The notes under the pieces were generated by a model, which was not told where the DNA came from, made no database searches, and saw only the letters and a program-made list of their open reading frames with translations. This document shows, in pieces, positions 1-6,511 of a stretch of DNA of 13,061 bases. Origin of the DNA: UBA8444 sp964003875 (GTDB taxonomy: Bacteria; Bacteroidota; Bacteroidia; Flavobacteriales; UBA7312); contig CAXFLH010000031.1 in the NCBI GenBank assembly GCA_964003875.1, forward strand, positions 1 to 13,061, in the 5' to 3' direction. Positions within the stretch are counted from its first letter, which is position 1. Each line of letters opens with the position of its first letter. A program made the translations under genes and the position numbers.

Positions 1-156
1 AAATGGGGCGATAAAGGCTTTGGTTATGACCCTATATTTTTAGCCGATGGTTTTGATGAAAGTTTTGCGCAAATGTCTATCCAACAAAAAAATGAAATTA
101 GCCATAGGGGATTAGCTGTCAAAGAGCTTATTGCTTTCTTAAAAAAGAAGGTTTAA
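1..156 (+). CDS. rdgB: RdgB/HAM1 family non-canonical purine NTP pyrophosphatase, C-terminal end
   Basis: Only the last 51 codons are present; the 5' part lies outside the window. The frame beginning at base 1 reads through GFGYDPIF, a Phe-Ala-Gln-Met segment, KNEISHRG and a Leu-rich end FLKKKV, then TAA. GFGYDPIF and the SHR triplet are the family's signature near the C terminus: the first helps form the active-site cleft and the SHR region contacts the purine base. Family members hydrolyse dITP, XTP and ITP to the monophosphate and pyrophosphate in the cytosol, keeping deaminated purines out of DNA and RNA. The next gene follows after 43 bases on the same strand but has its own promoter-like box, so co-transcription is optional. 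The identification is firm despite truncation. Confidence 0.93.
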   Translation, partial: KWGDKGFGYDPIFLADGFDESFAQMSIQQKNEISHRGLAVKELIAFLKKKV

Positions 157-171
157 ATAAATCGGAATCTA

Positions 172-179
172 TATATTTG
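172..179 (+). promoter_or_regulatory. Bacteroidota -7 box for the prolyl oligopeptidase gene
   Basis: TATATTTG matches the Bacteroidota -7 consensus TAnnTTTG exactly. A -33 TTTG is not clear; the best candidate is a GTTTA near 151-155 at short spacing. Transcription would start around 184-187, leaving a leader of about 14 bases before the ATG at 200. The GTG at 179 overlaps this box, which argues against it as the start codon. The match is by eye only. Confidence 0.5.
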
Positions 180-199
180 TGAAAACAAAATTTACACAC

Positions 200-2305
200 A
201 TGAAAACAACTTATTTTTTAACAATTCTCTTAGTTTTTACCTCTTGTCTATCTAAAATCTCAATGAAAGAATATCCTATGACTGAAAAAAAAGAAGTTAT
301 TGATGCCTATTTTGGTGTTGAGGTAGTAGACAATTATCGTTGGTTAGAAGACGATTTAAGTGAAGAAACAGCCCAATGGGTAAAGCAGCAAAATGAAGTG
401 ACATTCGATTTTCTCAATCAGATACCTATCAAAAACACTTTGACGGAAAGACTGACAGAAATATGGAATTATGAAAAATTGTCTGCCCCATTCAAAAGAG
501 GTGATTATACTTATTTTTATAAAAATGACGGTTTACAGAATCAATACGTTGTTTATAGAGAAAAGGATAATGAGGAAGAAGTTTTTTTAGATCCTAACTC
601 TTTTTCTGATGATGGTACAGTTTCTTTAAGTTCATTGAGTTTTTCCCCTGACGGTAGCTTGGCAGCTTATGCCATTTCTGAAGGTGGTAGCGATTGGAGA
701 AGTGTTATCGTTATTGACGCACTAACTAAGGAAATCATCGAAGATACTTTGGTCGATATCAAATTTAGTGGTATCAGTTGGAAAGGCAATGAAGGGTTTT
801 ATTATGCTAGTTACGATAAGCCAGAGGGAAGTGAGTTATCCGCTATGACAGACCAACATAAACTGTATTTCCATCAGCTAGGCACTTCTCAAAGTGATGA
901 TAAAGTTGTCTTTGGTGCTACAGAAAAATACCGTTATGTATGGGGAGGAGTTAGTGAGGACGGTCGTTTTTTGAATATCTCTGCTTCAACATCTACTAGT
1001 GGCAACAAACTTTTTATTAAAGTTTTGAACCAAGAGAATTCGCCTATTATAAACATAGTCAATGATTACAATAGCGATAGCTATGTTTTGCACAATGAAG
1101 GGGATTTACTCTATATTGTTACCAACAGAAATGCACCTAATAAGAAAGTTGTAACTGCATCATTTCAAAACCCACAAGTCGAGCATTGGCAAGATTTTAT
1201 TCCTGAGACAAAACATGTTCTTAGTCCTAGCTTTGGTGGAGGTTTTTTCTTTGCACATTACATGATTGATGCCATTTCGAAAGTTTATCAGTTTGATACT
1301 GAAGGTCATAATTTGGGTGAGATTCAATTGCCAGGTGTAGGAAGTAGCGGTGGCTTTTCTTCTAGAAAAGAAGAAAAAGAACTGTATTTCCGTTTTACTA
1401 ACTATCACACACCAAGTGTTATTTACAAATACGATGTAGAAAGTCGTCAGTCAGAATTGTATTGGGAGCCTAGTATAGATTTTGTTTCTTCCGATTTTGT
1501 ATCCAAACAAATTTTTTATACTTCTAAAGATGGTACGGTAGTACCTATGATTATAACTCACAAAAAAGGAATCAACTATGATGGCGCTAATCCTACTATC
1601 TTGTACGGCTACGGAGGCTTTAATGTGAGTTTAACACCTTCATTCAGTATCAGTAGAGCTGTATGGTTAGAGCAAGGAGGAGTATATGCAGTTGCCAATC
1701 TTAGAGGTGGTGGCGAATATGGAAAAGAATGGCATAATGCTGGAACTCAAATGAATAAGCAAAATGTGTTTGATGACTTTATAGCAGCAGCTGAATATTT
1801 GATTTCAGAAAATATTACATCTAGTGATTATTTAGCTGTCGATGGTCGATCTAATGGTGGATTGTTGGTAGGGGCTACTATGACGCAACGTCCAGACCTT
1901 ATGAAAGTAGCTTTACCAGTAGTAGGAGTTTTAGATATGTTGCGTTATCATAAATTTACGTCAGGTGCTGGATGGGCATACGATTATGGTACTTCAGACG
2001 ATTCTAAAGCAATGTTTGAGTATTTAAAAGGCTATTCGCCAGTACATAACGTTAAGCAAGGGGTTAAATATCCAGCCACTTTAGTTATTACAGCCGACCA
2101 CGACGATAGGGTAGTGCCAGCACATTCTTTTAAGTTTATTGCAGAATTGCAAGAAAAACACCAAGGAGATAATCCTGTGTTGATACGTATAGAAACCAAT
2201 TCCGGACACGGTGCAGGAACACCCATTTCTAAGCGAATAGAGCAATCTGCGGATATTATGGCATTTATTCTTTATAATATGGGAGTTGATGAGTTTAAGA
2301 AATAA
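200..2305 (+). CDS. Prolyl oligopeptidase (S9A serine peptidase), predicted lipoprotein
   Basis: The 701-residue protein matches the usual length of about 700 for prolyl endopeptidases, which cut after proline in short peptides. An N-terminal region with the family opening (VVDNYRWLEDD) leads into a beta-propeller (about residues 65-430), then the alpha/beta-hydrolase domain. Catalytic residues are visible: Ser551 in DGRSNGG, the Asp of HDDRVVP near 635, and His670 in NSGHGAG. The N terminus has a hydrophobic stretch ending in LVFTSC, a lipobox with Cys16, so the mature enzyme is probably membrane-anchored and faces the periplasm or is exported. No typical flavobacterial lipoprotein export signal (acidic residues right after Cys) is obvious. 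I chose ATG at 200 because the upstream GTG at 179 lies within the -7 box and would put charged residues ahead of the signal peptide. It converges with the cupredoxin gene, with a 27-base gap. Confidence 0.93.
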   Translation: MKTTYFLTILLVFTSCLSKISMKEYPMTEKKEVIDAYFGVEVVDNYRWLEDDLSEETAQWVKQQNEVTFDFLNQIPIKNTLTERLTEIWNYEKLSAPFKRGDYTYFYKNDGLQNQYVVYREKDNEEEVFLDPNSFSDDGTVSLSSLSFSPDGSLAAYAISEGGSDWRSVIVIDALTKEIIEDTLVDIKFSGISWKGNEGFYYASYDKPEGSELSAMTDQHKLYFHQLGTSQSDDKVVFGATEKYRYVWGGVSEDGRFLNISASTSTSGNKLFIKVLNQENSPIINIVNDYNSDSYVLHNEGDLLYIVTNRNAPNKKVVTASFQNPQVEHWQDFIPETKHVLSPSFGGGFFFAHYMIDAISKVYQFDTEGHNLGEIQLPGVGSSGGFSSRKEEKELYFRFTNYHTPSVIYKYDVESRQSELYWEPSIDFVSSDFVSKQIFYTSKDGTVVPMIITHKKGINYDGANPTILYGYGGFNVSLTPSFSISRAVWLEQGGVYAVANLRGGGEYGKEWHNAGTQMNKQNVFDDFIAAAEYLISENITSSDYLAVDGRSNGGLLVGATMTQRPDLMKVALPVVGVLDMLRYHKFTSGAGWAYDYGTSDDSKAMFEYLKGYSPVHNVKQGVKYPATLVITADHDDRVVPAHSFKFIAELQEKHQGDNPVLIRIETNSGHGAGTPISKRIEQSADIMAFILYNMGVDEFKK

Positions 2306-2334
2306 TTTGATAAAATTCTAAACTCAACATTTTT
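2291..2334 (+). terminator. Possible rho-independent terminator after the prolyl oligopeptidase gene
   Basis: GAGTTTA (2291-2297) pairs with TAAACTC (2319-2325). Between them an inner AATTT/AAATT pairing (around 2304-2319) can extend the hairpin, and TTTTT follows at 2330-2334. The 5' arm lies in the last codons of the gene. The stem is AT-rich and imperfect and the T-run starts four bases after it, so strength is uncertain. No T-run follows on the other strand. Confidence 0.4.
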
Positions 2335-3172
2335 AGTCTATTCTGTGAAATTTTCTTACTAAGCCTGATTTATAGCGAATAAATATGGATGAATTAGTTA
2401 AAATTTGATCGACTTTTCTTCCATCTAAGCTATAAATACCTTCAATTTCATCAGTACTTAAAAGTTGGTATGTTCCTAGATTTGTTGATTCAACAGCAGT
2501 TCCTATCCATACCACTGTATCTATAACATTTGAATTAGTAGTTATTTGCATTTTTACTACACCTTGACCAGCTGTATTATTGGGGTAAAAATGGCAATTT
2601 AAATACTGATTAGTACCTGCTGAAAAGTTAGCGACTCCACTCATAACACCTGGATTATAACAACTAGGAAAGCAAATAGAAAATTCCCATTCATTAGGCA
2701 TTTCGGCCTCCACAATTTGCCAATTAATATCACATGCTTCTAAAGCGTTGTAAAAGGTGTTTTGATAAAAGTCAGAAACTGACGAAACATCTGATAACTC
2801 TATAGTGTAGTCATCAATTGTATGTGTCAGTGGATTACTTTCTCCTTCGACAATGATGTAGGCTTTCATTCCCATCATTACATGGGGTGTACATACATAA
2901 AAATAGGTACCAGCTTCATTAAATACGACGTAGCCATCATCTTCTAGTGAAAAGCCACCATTTGATGTAGTTCCATTGTTATTATAGGTTTCCTCATTCA
3001 CTTCAACGGCGTTATGAGAAGATAAATTTTCAAAATACACGGTATCGTTCACTTGGATTGTGAGTTCGCTAGGTGAAAAAATATTGTAGTCTGATGCGTA
3101 AATGGTATGTGTATTTTGAGCCTTACCTATTAATGGTAGAGCAAATAGAAATAAATAGATGAATTTGTTCAT
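2333..3172 (-). CDS. Secreted cupredoxin-domain protein with extra C-terminal domain and sorting-like tail
   Basis: The 279-residue protein starts with a Sec signal peptide (residues 1-18, cleavage probably after GKA). Residues 20-110 form a plastocyanin/pseudoazurin-like domain whose type 1 copper ligands can all be seen: His53 in SSHNAVEV, then Cys94, His97 and Met102 in CTPHVMMGMK, the same spacing as pseudoazurin. A second domain (about 115-225) has conserved-looking Trp, Cys and HFYPN residues and four cysteines (147, 167, 171, 193); I cannot name it. The last 45 residues (IYSLDGRKV, then FIRYKSG, then RKF) resemble a shortened T9SS sorting tail without its usual NPxxxxL start. A likely role is exported electron transfer or copper binding; the redox partner is not evident from neighbours. 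It lies downstream of htrA on the same strand with a 76-base gap that holds a strong inverted repeat. Confidence 0.8.
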   Translation of the reverse strand: MNKFIYLFLFALPLIGKAQNTHTIYASDYNIFSPSELTIQVNDTVYFENLSSHNAVEVNEETYNNNGTTSNGGFSLEDDGYVVFNEAGTYFYVCTPHVMMGMKAYIIVEGESNPLTHTIDDYTIELSDVSSVSDFYQNTFYNALEACDINWQIVEAEMPNEWEFSICFPSCYNPGVMSGVANFSAGTNQYLNCHFYPNNTAGQGVVKMQITTNSNVIDTVVWIGTAVESTNLGTYQLLSTDEIEGIYSLDGRKVDQILTNSSIFIRYKSGLVRKFHRID

Positions 3173-3177
3173 AGGTT

Positions 3178-3209
3178 AAAATGTATTTGTTATTTTGAAA
3201 ATACATTTT
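3178..3209. repeat. Perfect 11-bp inverted repeat just upstream of the cupredoxin gene
   Basis: AAAATGTATTT (3178-3188) and AAATACATTTT (3199-3209) are perfectly complementary around a 10-base spacer. Eight T follow on the plus strand (3206-3213) and four on the minus strand. On the minus strand, the proximal arm ends about five bases before the cupredoxin ATG at 3172. It could be an operator, a leader hairpin limiting translation, or a weak terminator for htrA transcripts; the sequence alone does not decide. Confidence 0.6.
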
Positions 3210-3248
3210 TTTTAAATATTAATCTCTATCAACCTTATGAACACCTTT

Positions 3249-4340
3249 TCAACTCTCTAACTCAATCTCAATAGTCTGCAAATTTCCATTGCGTTTAATT
3301 TGGCAAATTATTTCGTCACCAGGACTAAATTTAATAATTTGTTCATGTAATTGACTGACACTATTTACCTCGACATCATTGATGCTAATCAAAACATCGT
3401 AGCTTTCAATTCCAGCTTTTTTGGCAGCACCATCTTTTAGTACATTCGTTACAAGAACACCTTCCACGCCGTTTAAAGCTAGTTTTTCAGCCATTTCTTG
3501 GTTAATATCAGCAATATGAATGCCGATGTAGGCACGTCTGACTTCACCATAATTTTTGAGGTCAGAGACGACTTTCTGAACCATATTGGCAGGTATAGCA
3601 AATCCATATCCTGTATAAGAACCTGTATTAGATTGTATGGCTGTATTAATGCCTACTAAATCGCCATTGGTATTAACTAAAGCTCCTCCAGAATTACCAG
3701 GGTTTATAGCAGCATCGGTTTGTATAAAGGATTCTATGCCATTTCTTCTGTTTAATATGTTGATACTTCTTGCTTTTGCACTGACAATACCAGCTGTAAC
3801 AGTAGAGTTAAGGTTAAATGGATTACCTACTGCTAAAACCCATTCGCCTACTTTGATGGAATCCGAATCACTAAAAGTAAGGTGTTCCAAATTTTGAGTA
3901 TTAATTTTTAGTAATGCCAAATCGGTATTAGGGTCAGTGCCTAATAATTCTGCTGTATAACTGCGTTTATCGTTGAGCACGACTTCTATTTCTTCAGCTT
4001 CATTAATAACGTGCTTATTTGTTACTACGTATCCATCTTTTGAAATGATGACTCCAGAACCACTAGCTACTTTCTCGGTTGGTTGGTTGTAATAGCCTTG
4101 ACCAAAAAAAGGGTGATAATATTTGTAGTATTCATCTTCCATAATTTTGGATTTGATGTGTACGACTGCCTCAAGAGATTTTTCGGCGGCATATGTGAAG
4201 TCTATTTGCGAATTGGATTTGTTTTTGGTAGTTACAAAAAATGATGTGTTTGCGAATACTTTGTTATCTATAAATGCTTGTGTTATCTGAAAGAGAATAC
4301 CTCCTAAAATCAGATAAATAAAAATGGTTAATTTCTTCAT
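3249..4340 (-). CDS. htrA: HtrA/DegP-family serine protease with one PDZ domain
   Basis: The 363-residue protein has an N-terminal hydrophobic segment (about residues 4-23), either a signal peptide or an anchor, then a trypsin-like domain with the complete triad: His110 (VVTNKHV), Asp140 (NTDLALLK) and Ser217 (NPGNSGGAL). A single PDZ domain (about 270-363) closes the protein, so the architecture is DegS-like rather than the two-PDZ DegP/DegQ form. The insert at 68-90 rich in Tyr, Phe and Gly sits where the LA loop lies in family members. The expected role is periplasmic quality control, degrading or sensing misfolded envelope proteins. I used the ATG at 4340; the longer frame opens with a TTG at 4364 that lies in the promoter's -7 box. 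The gene appears to be separately transcribed from the NlpC/P60 gene, whose stop is 61 bases upstream. Confidence 0.94.
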   Translation of the reverse strand: MKKLTIFIYLILGGILFQITQAFIDNKVFANTSFFVTTKNKSNSQIDFTYAAEKSLEAVVHIKSKIMEDEYYKYYHPFFGQGYYNQPTEKVASGSGVIISKDGYVVTNKHVINEAEEIEVVLNDKRSYTAELLGTDPNTDLALLKINTQNLEHLTFSDSDSIKVGEWVLAVGNPFNLNSTVTAGIVSAKARSINILNRRNGIESFIQTDAAINPGNSGGALVNTNGDLVGINTAIQSNTGSYTGYGFAIPANMVQKVVSDLKNYGEVRRAYIGIHIADINQEMAEKLALNGVEGVLVTNVLKDGAAKKAGIESYDVLISINDVEVNSVSQLHEQIIKFSPGDEIICQIKRNGNLQTIEIELES

Positions 4341-4361
4341 TTTATTGATTTTTGTAAATAA

Positions 4362-4369
4362 CAAAGATA
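4362..4369 (-). promoter_or_regulatory. Bacteroidota -7 box for htrA
   Basis: On the minus strand this reads TATCTTTG, an exact TAnnTTTG. A TTTT stretch 19 bases upstream may serve as the -33 element. The predicted transcript starts near 4355, about 15 bases before the ATG at 4340. Confidence 0.55.
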
Positions 4370-4401
4370 AGGATCAATTTATTGTATTAAAAACCAAGAA
4401 A

Positions 4402-5166
4402 TTATAGAATACTTTTAATGAGCCTGAGTTTGTGGGTGTGTTTACGTTCTTCGTAATTAAAAATACCTTGTTGGTCGAGTCGGTCTATACGCACTTTTCC
4501 AGAGGCGTGAATAATAAAGTTATTCTCTAAGATGATGCCAACGTGTATAATTTTGCCTTCGTTGTTATCGAAAAAGGCTAAATCACCAGCTTCTGATTCT
4601 TCTATGAAACTAAGTGTTTTTCCTATCTCCGCTTGTTGGTATGCATCTCTAGGTATTTCTTTACCATTTAAACGGTAAATCATCTGAGTAAAGCCAGAGC
4701 AATCAATTCCAAATGGTGTTCTGCCACCCCAAAGATAAGGTGTATTAAGATACAACATAGCGTTTTCCACCAACATAGCTTTGTCTTTAAACCCTGTTGT
4801 GCTTTCTCCTTGATGACTGTAGAGATTACCATTTATTTGAAACTGATGTTCTTGGTAAAATGGGAGTGTACTACCCAAAGTTACAGTTTGATGAGTGTCT
4901 TTAACTACCATATCTAACAATTCGGTAGTTAGGGTGGGGTCATGACGTTCAAGTTCCTCGTAGGTGTTTTTGTCAATTTCTGACCATTGTTTGTTGCAAA
5001 TCCAACCTTCGTATTTATCGTGTGCTAAACGTATTTTGCTCCATTTTACTCTAGATTCTAATACTTTGAAATGTTCGCCAAAGAGAACTTGATTGATCAT
5101 CTCTGCTTTGTCGGATGCTTCGGCACGTATAGGTACTATTGCTAATTCTGAAATTCCGTATTTCAT
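4402..5166 (-). CDS. SH3-NlpC/P60 (C40) cysteine peptidase, probably cytosolic
   Basis: The 254-residue protein has an N-terminal bacterial SH3 domain (residues 1-65, including GWICNKQW), a linker with a possible second SH3-like segment (85-115), and an NlpC/P60 domain (about 130-252). The catalytic set is visible: Cys156 in GIDCSGF, His208 in IIHVGI and His220 in IIHASG. The WGGRTPFGIDCSG block is typical of YkfC-like gamma-D-glutamyl-diamino-acid endopeptidases, which cut free murein peptides between D-Glu and the diamino acid. There is no signal peptide: the protein opens MKYGISELAIVPIR, already in the SH3 fold. A role in recycling imported murein peptides in the cytosol is therefore more likely than wall cutting; this is inferred. 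The gene has its own promoter-like box directly behind the thiolase terminator. Confidence 0.9.
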   Translation of the reverse strand: MKYGISELAIVPIRAEASDKAEMINQVLFGEHFKVLESRVKWSKIRLAHDKYEGWICNKQWSEIDKNTYEELERHDPTLTTELLDMVVKDTHQTVTLGSTLPFYQEHQFQINGNLYSHQGESTTGFKDKAMLVENAMLYLNTPYLWGGRTPFGIDCSGFTQMIYRLNGKEIPRDAYQQAEIGKTLSFIEESEAGDLAFFDNNEGKIIHVGIILENNFIIHASGKVRIDRLDQQGIFNYEERKHTHKLRLIKSIL

Positions 5167-5172
5167 CTAAGA

Positions 5173-5180
5173 CAAAAGTA
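5173..5180 (-). promoter_or_regulatory. Bacteroidota -7 box for the NlpC/P60 gene
   Basis: On the minus strand this reads TACTTTTG, an exact TAnnTTTG, ending only six bases before the ATG at 5166. The transcript would have a leader of a few bases at most, or none. The -33 position falls inside the thiolase terminator hairpin, where TTTC/CTTT is the nearest match. Confidence 0.45.
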
Positions 5181-5209
5181 AAAAAAAAGCCCACTTATGA
5201 AAGTGAGCT
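5179..5209 (-). terminator. Rho-independent terminator of the thiolase gene
   Basis: The minus-strand RNA forms AGCUCACUU-UCAU-AAGUGGGCU (9 bp with one G-U pair, four-base loop; 5209-5188), followed directly by a run of nine U. It begins 23 bases after the thiolase stop. The stem and U-run are those of a strong intrinsic terminator. Its U-run abuts the -7 box of the next gene. Confidence 0.85.
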
Positions 5210-5231
5210 TTTAGTATTAATTCTTTGGCGT

Positions 5232-6410
5232 TTAAATCATTTCTACAACCATAGCAGATGCACCGCCACCGCCGTTGCAAATTCCTGCTGCTCCGACTTT
5301 AGCATCGTTTTGCTGAAGAACATGCAATAGAGTAACGATAATTCGTGCTCCTGAGCAACCTAGTGGGTGCCCTAAAGATACTGCACCACCATTGACGTTT
5401 ACCTTAGCAGCGTCAAGCCCTAATTTTTCTATGTTGGCTAGTCCTACTACAGAAAAGGCTTCGTTTAATTCGAAGTAATCTACATCGCTAGTAGAAAGAT
5501 TGGCCTTATCCAAGGCAATGGGTAAGGCTTTAGCAGGAGCAGTAGTGAACCATTCTGGTTGATGAGCGGCATCGGCATAGCTACGTATCTTAGCTAAAGG
5601 TTTTAGACCTAATTCCTTAGCCTTTTCGGCACTCATAAGTAATAGAGCAGCGGCACCATCATTTAGGGTCGATGCATTGGCTGCAGTTACTGTACCATCT
5701 TTATCGAATACAGGGCGTAGATTAGGAATTTTATCCATCTTTACATTTTTGTATTCTTCATCTTCTGAAACGATGAGGTCATCTCCTCGTCTTTGAGGTA
5801 CTGCTACTGGAACGACTTCATCTTTAAACTTGCCATTCTTCCATGCACTAGCACTTCTGTTGTATGATTCAATAGCAAAGGCATCTTGTTGTTCTCTACT
5901 AAAATTCATCTCTTTAGCACACAATTCGGCACAATTTCCCATATGTACTTTATTGTAAACGTCCGTTAGTCCGTCTTTTACTAAGCCATCTACTAACTTC
6001 ATGTCTCCTAGCTTCTGACCATTTCTTCCATTAGCGAAATAATGAGGTACGCTAGACATATTTTCCATACCACCAGCTATGACGATATCGTTATCACCAC
6101 ACATTATACTTTGTGCGGCTAACATAATGGATTTCATTCCGGAAGAACATACTTTATTAATCGTTGTGCAAGGTACTTCTTGAGTAAGACTAGCGGCCAT
6201 AGCGGCTTGTCGTGCAGGAGCTTGACCTAAGTTGGCTTGGAGTACATTACCCATATAAACTTCGTCTACCTTATCTGCTGATAGGCTGACTTTTTCTAAT
6301 GCACCTTTTATGGCAACGCCACCTAATGTTGTAGCAGGAACACTTGATAAACTACCACCAAAACTTCCCATTGGAGTTCTTACGGCTGATACGATAACTA
6401 CTTCTTTCAT
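5232..6410 (-). CDS. atoB: Acetyl-CoA C-acetyltransferase (acetoacetyl-CoA thiolase)
   Basis: The 392-residue length is that of biosynthetic or degradative thiolases. It begins KEVVIVSAVRTPMGSFGG, the family opening, and all three catalytic residues align with the classic enzyme: Cys88 (NKVCSSGMK, the acylated nucleophile), His348 (GGAVSLGHPLGCSGAR) and Cys378 (ICNGGGGASA). The NEAF motif is also present. It joins two acetyl-CoA, or cleaves acetoacetyl-CoA, in the cytosol; roles in ketone-body, branched-chain amino acid or fatty acid metabolism are possible and no neighbouring pathway gene narrows this. The ATG at 6410 is the natural start. It is transcribed away from pgpH and ends in a strong terminator, so it is probably a single-gene unit. 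The symbol is assigned by family, not by operon context. Confidence 0.93.
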   Translation of the reverse strand: MKEVVIVSAVRTPMGSFGGSLSSVPATTLGGVAIKGALEKVSLSADKVDEVYMGNVLQANLGQAPARQAAMAASLTQEVPCTTINKVCSSGMKSIMLAAQSIMCGDNDIVIAGGMENMSSVPHYFANGRNGQKLGDMKLVDGLVKDGLTDVYNKVHMGNCAELCAKEMNFSREQQDAFAIESYNRSASAWKNGKFKDEVVPVAVPQRRGDDLIVSEDEEYKNVKMDKIPNLRPVFDKDGTVTAANASTLNDGAAALLLMSAEKAKELGLKPLAKIRSYADAAHQPEWFTTAPAKALPIALDKANLSTSDVDYFELNEAFSVVGLANIEKLGLDAAKVNVNGGAVSLGHPLGCSGARIIVTLLHVLQQNDAKVGAAGICNGGGGASAMVVEMI

Positions 6411-6440
6411 AATGATTTTTAATTTTTGGATACTAAGCTG

Positions 6441-6448
6441 CGAAGTTA
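6441..6448 (-). promoter_or_regulatory. Possible -7 box for the thiolase gene
   Basis: The minus strand reads TAACTTCG, one mismatch from TAnnTTTG. It is the best candidate in the 101-base gap between the thiolase and pgpH starts, giving a leader of about 25 bases. No convincing -33 element was found. Confidence 0.25.
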
Positions 6449-6468
6449 AATAAAATGATGTAGTAAAG

Positions 6469-6476
6469 TAGGTTTG
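6469..6476 (+). promoter_or_regulatory. Bacteroidota -7 box for pgpH
   Basis: TAGGTTTG is an exact TAnnTTTG match. The transcript should start around 6481-6484, about 30 bases before the ATG at 6512. That makes the TTG at 6482 unlikely as a start, because it would sit at or before the transcript's 5' end. A -33 TTTG is not clear. Confidence 0.45.
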
Positions 6477-6511
6477 TAAACTTGTTATTTATTGGTATTT
6501 TAGTCGGCGAT

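Noticed and set aside
179..199. GTG start for the prolyl oligopeptidase
   Set aside because: The GTG overlaps the -7 box TATATTTG, and the ATG at 200 gives a cleaner lipoprotein signal peptide.
1160..1408. 82-codon minus-strand frame, and similar short frames at 2032-2226, 3637-3897, 5139-5330, 7327-7575, 7800-7994, 9060-9314, 10507-10689 and 10881-11063
   Set aside because: All lie opposite or out of frame with well-supported genes and show no recognisable domains.
4341..4364. TTG start adding eight residues to HtrA
   Set aside because: The TTG lies in the TATCTTTG box; the ATG at 4340 gives a standard N terminus.
6482..6511. TTG start adding ten residues to PgpH
   Set aside because: It sits at the predicted transcript start; the ATG at 6512 fits the family N terminus.
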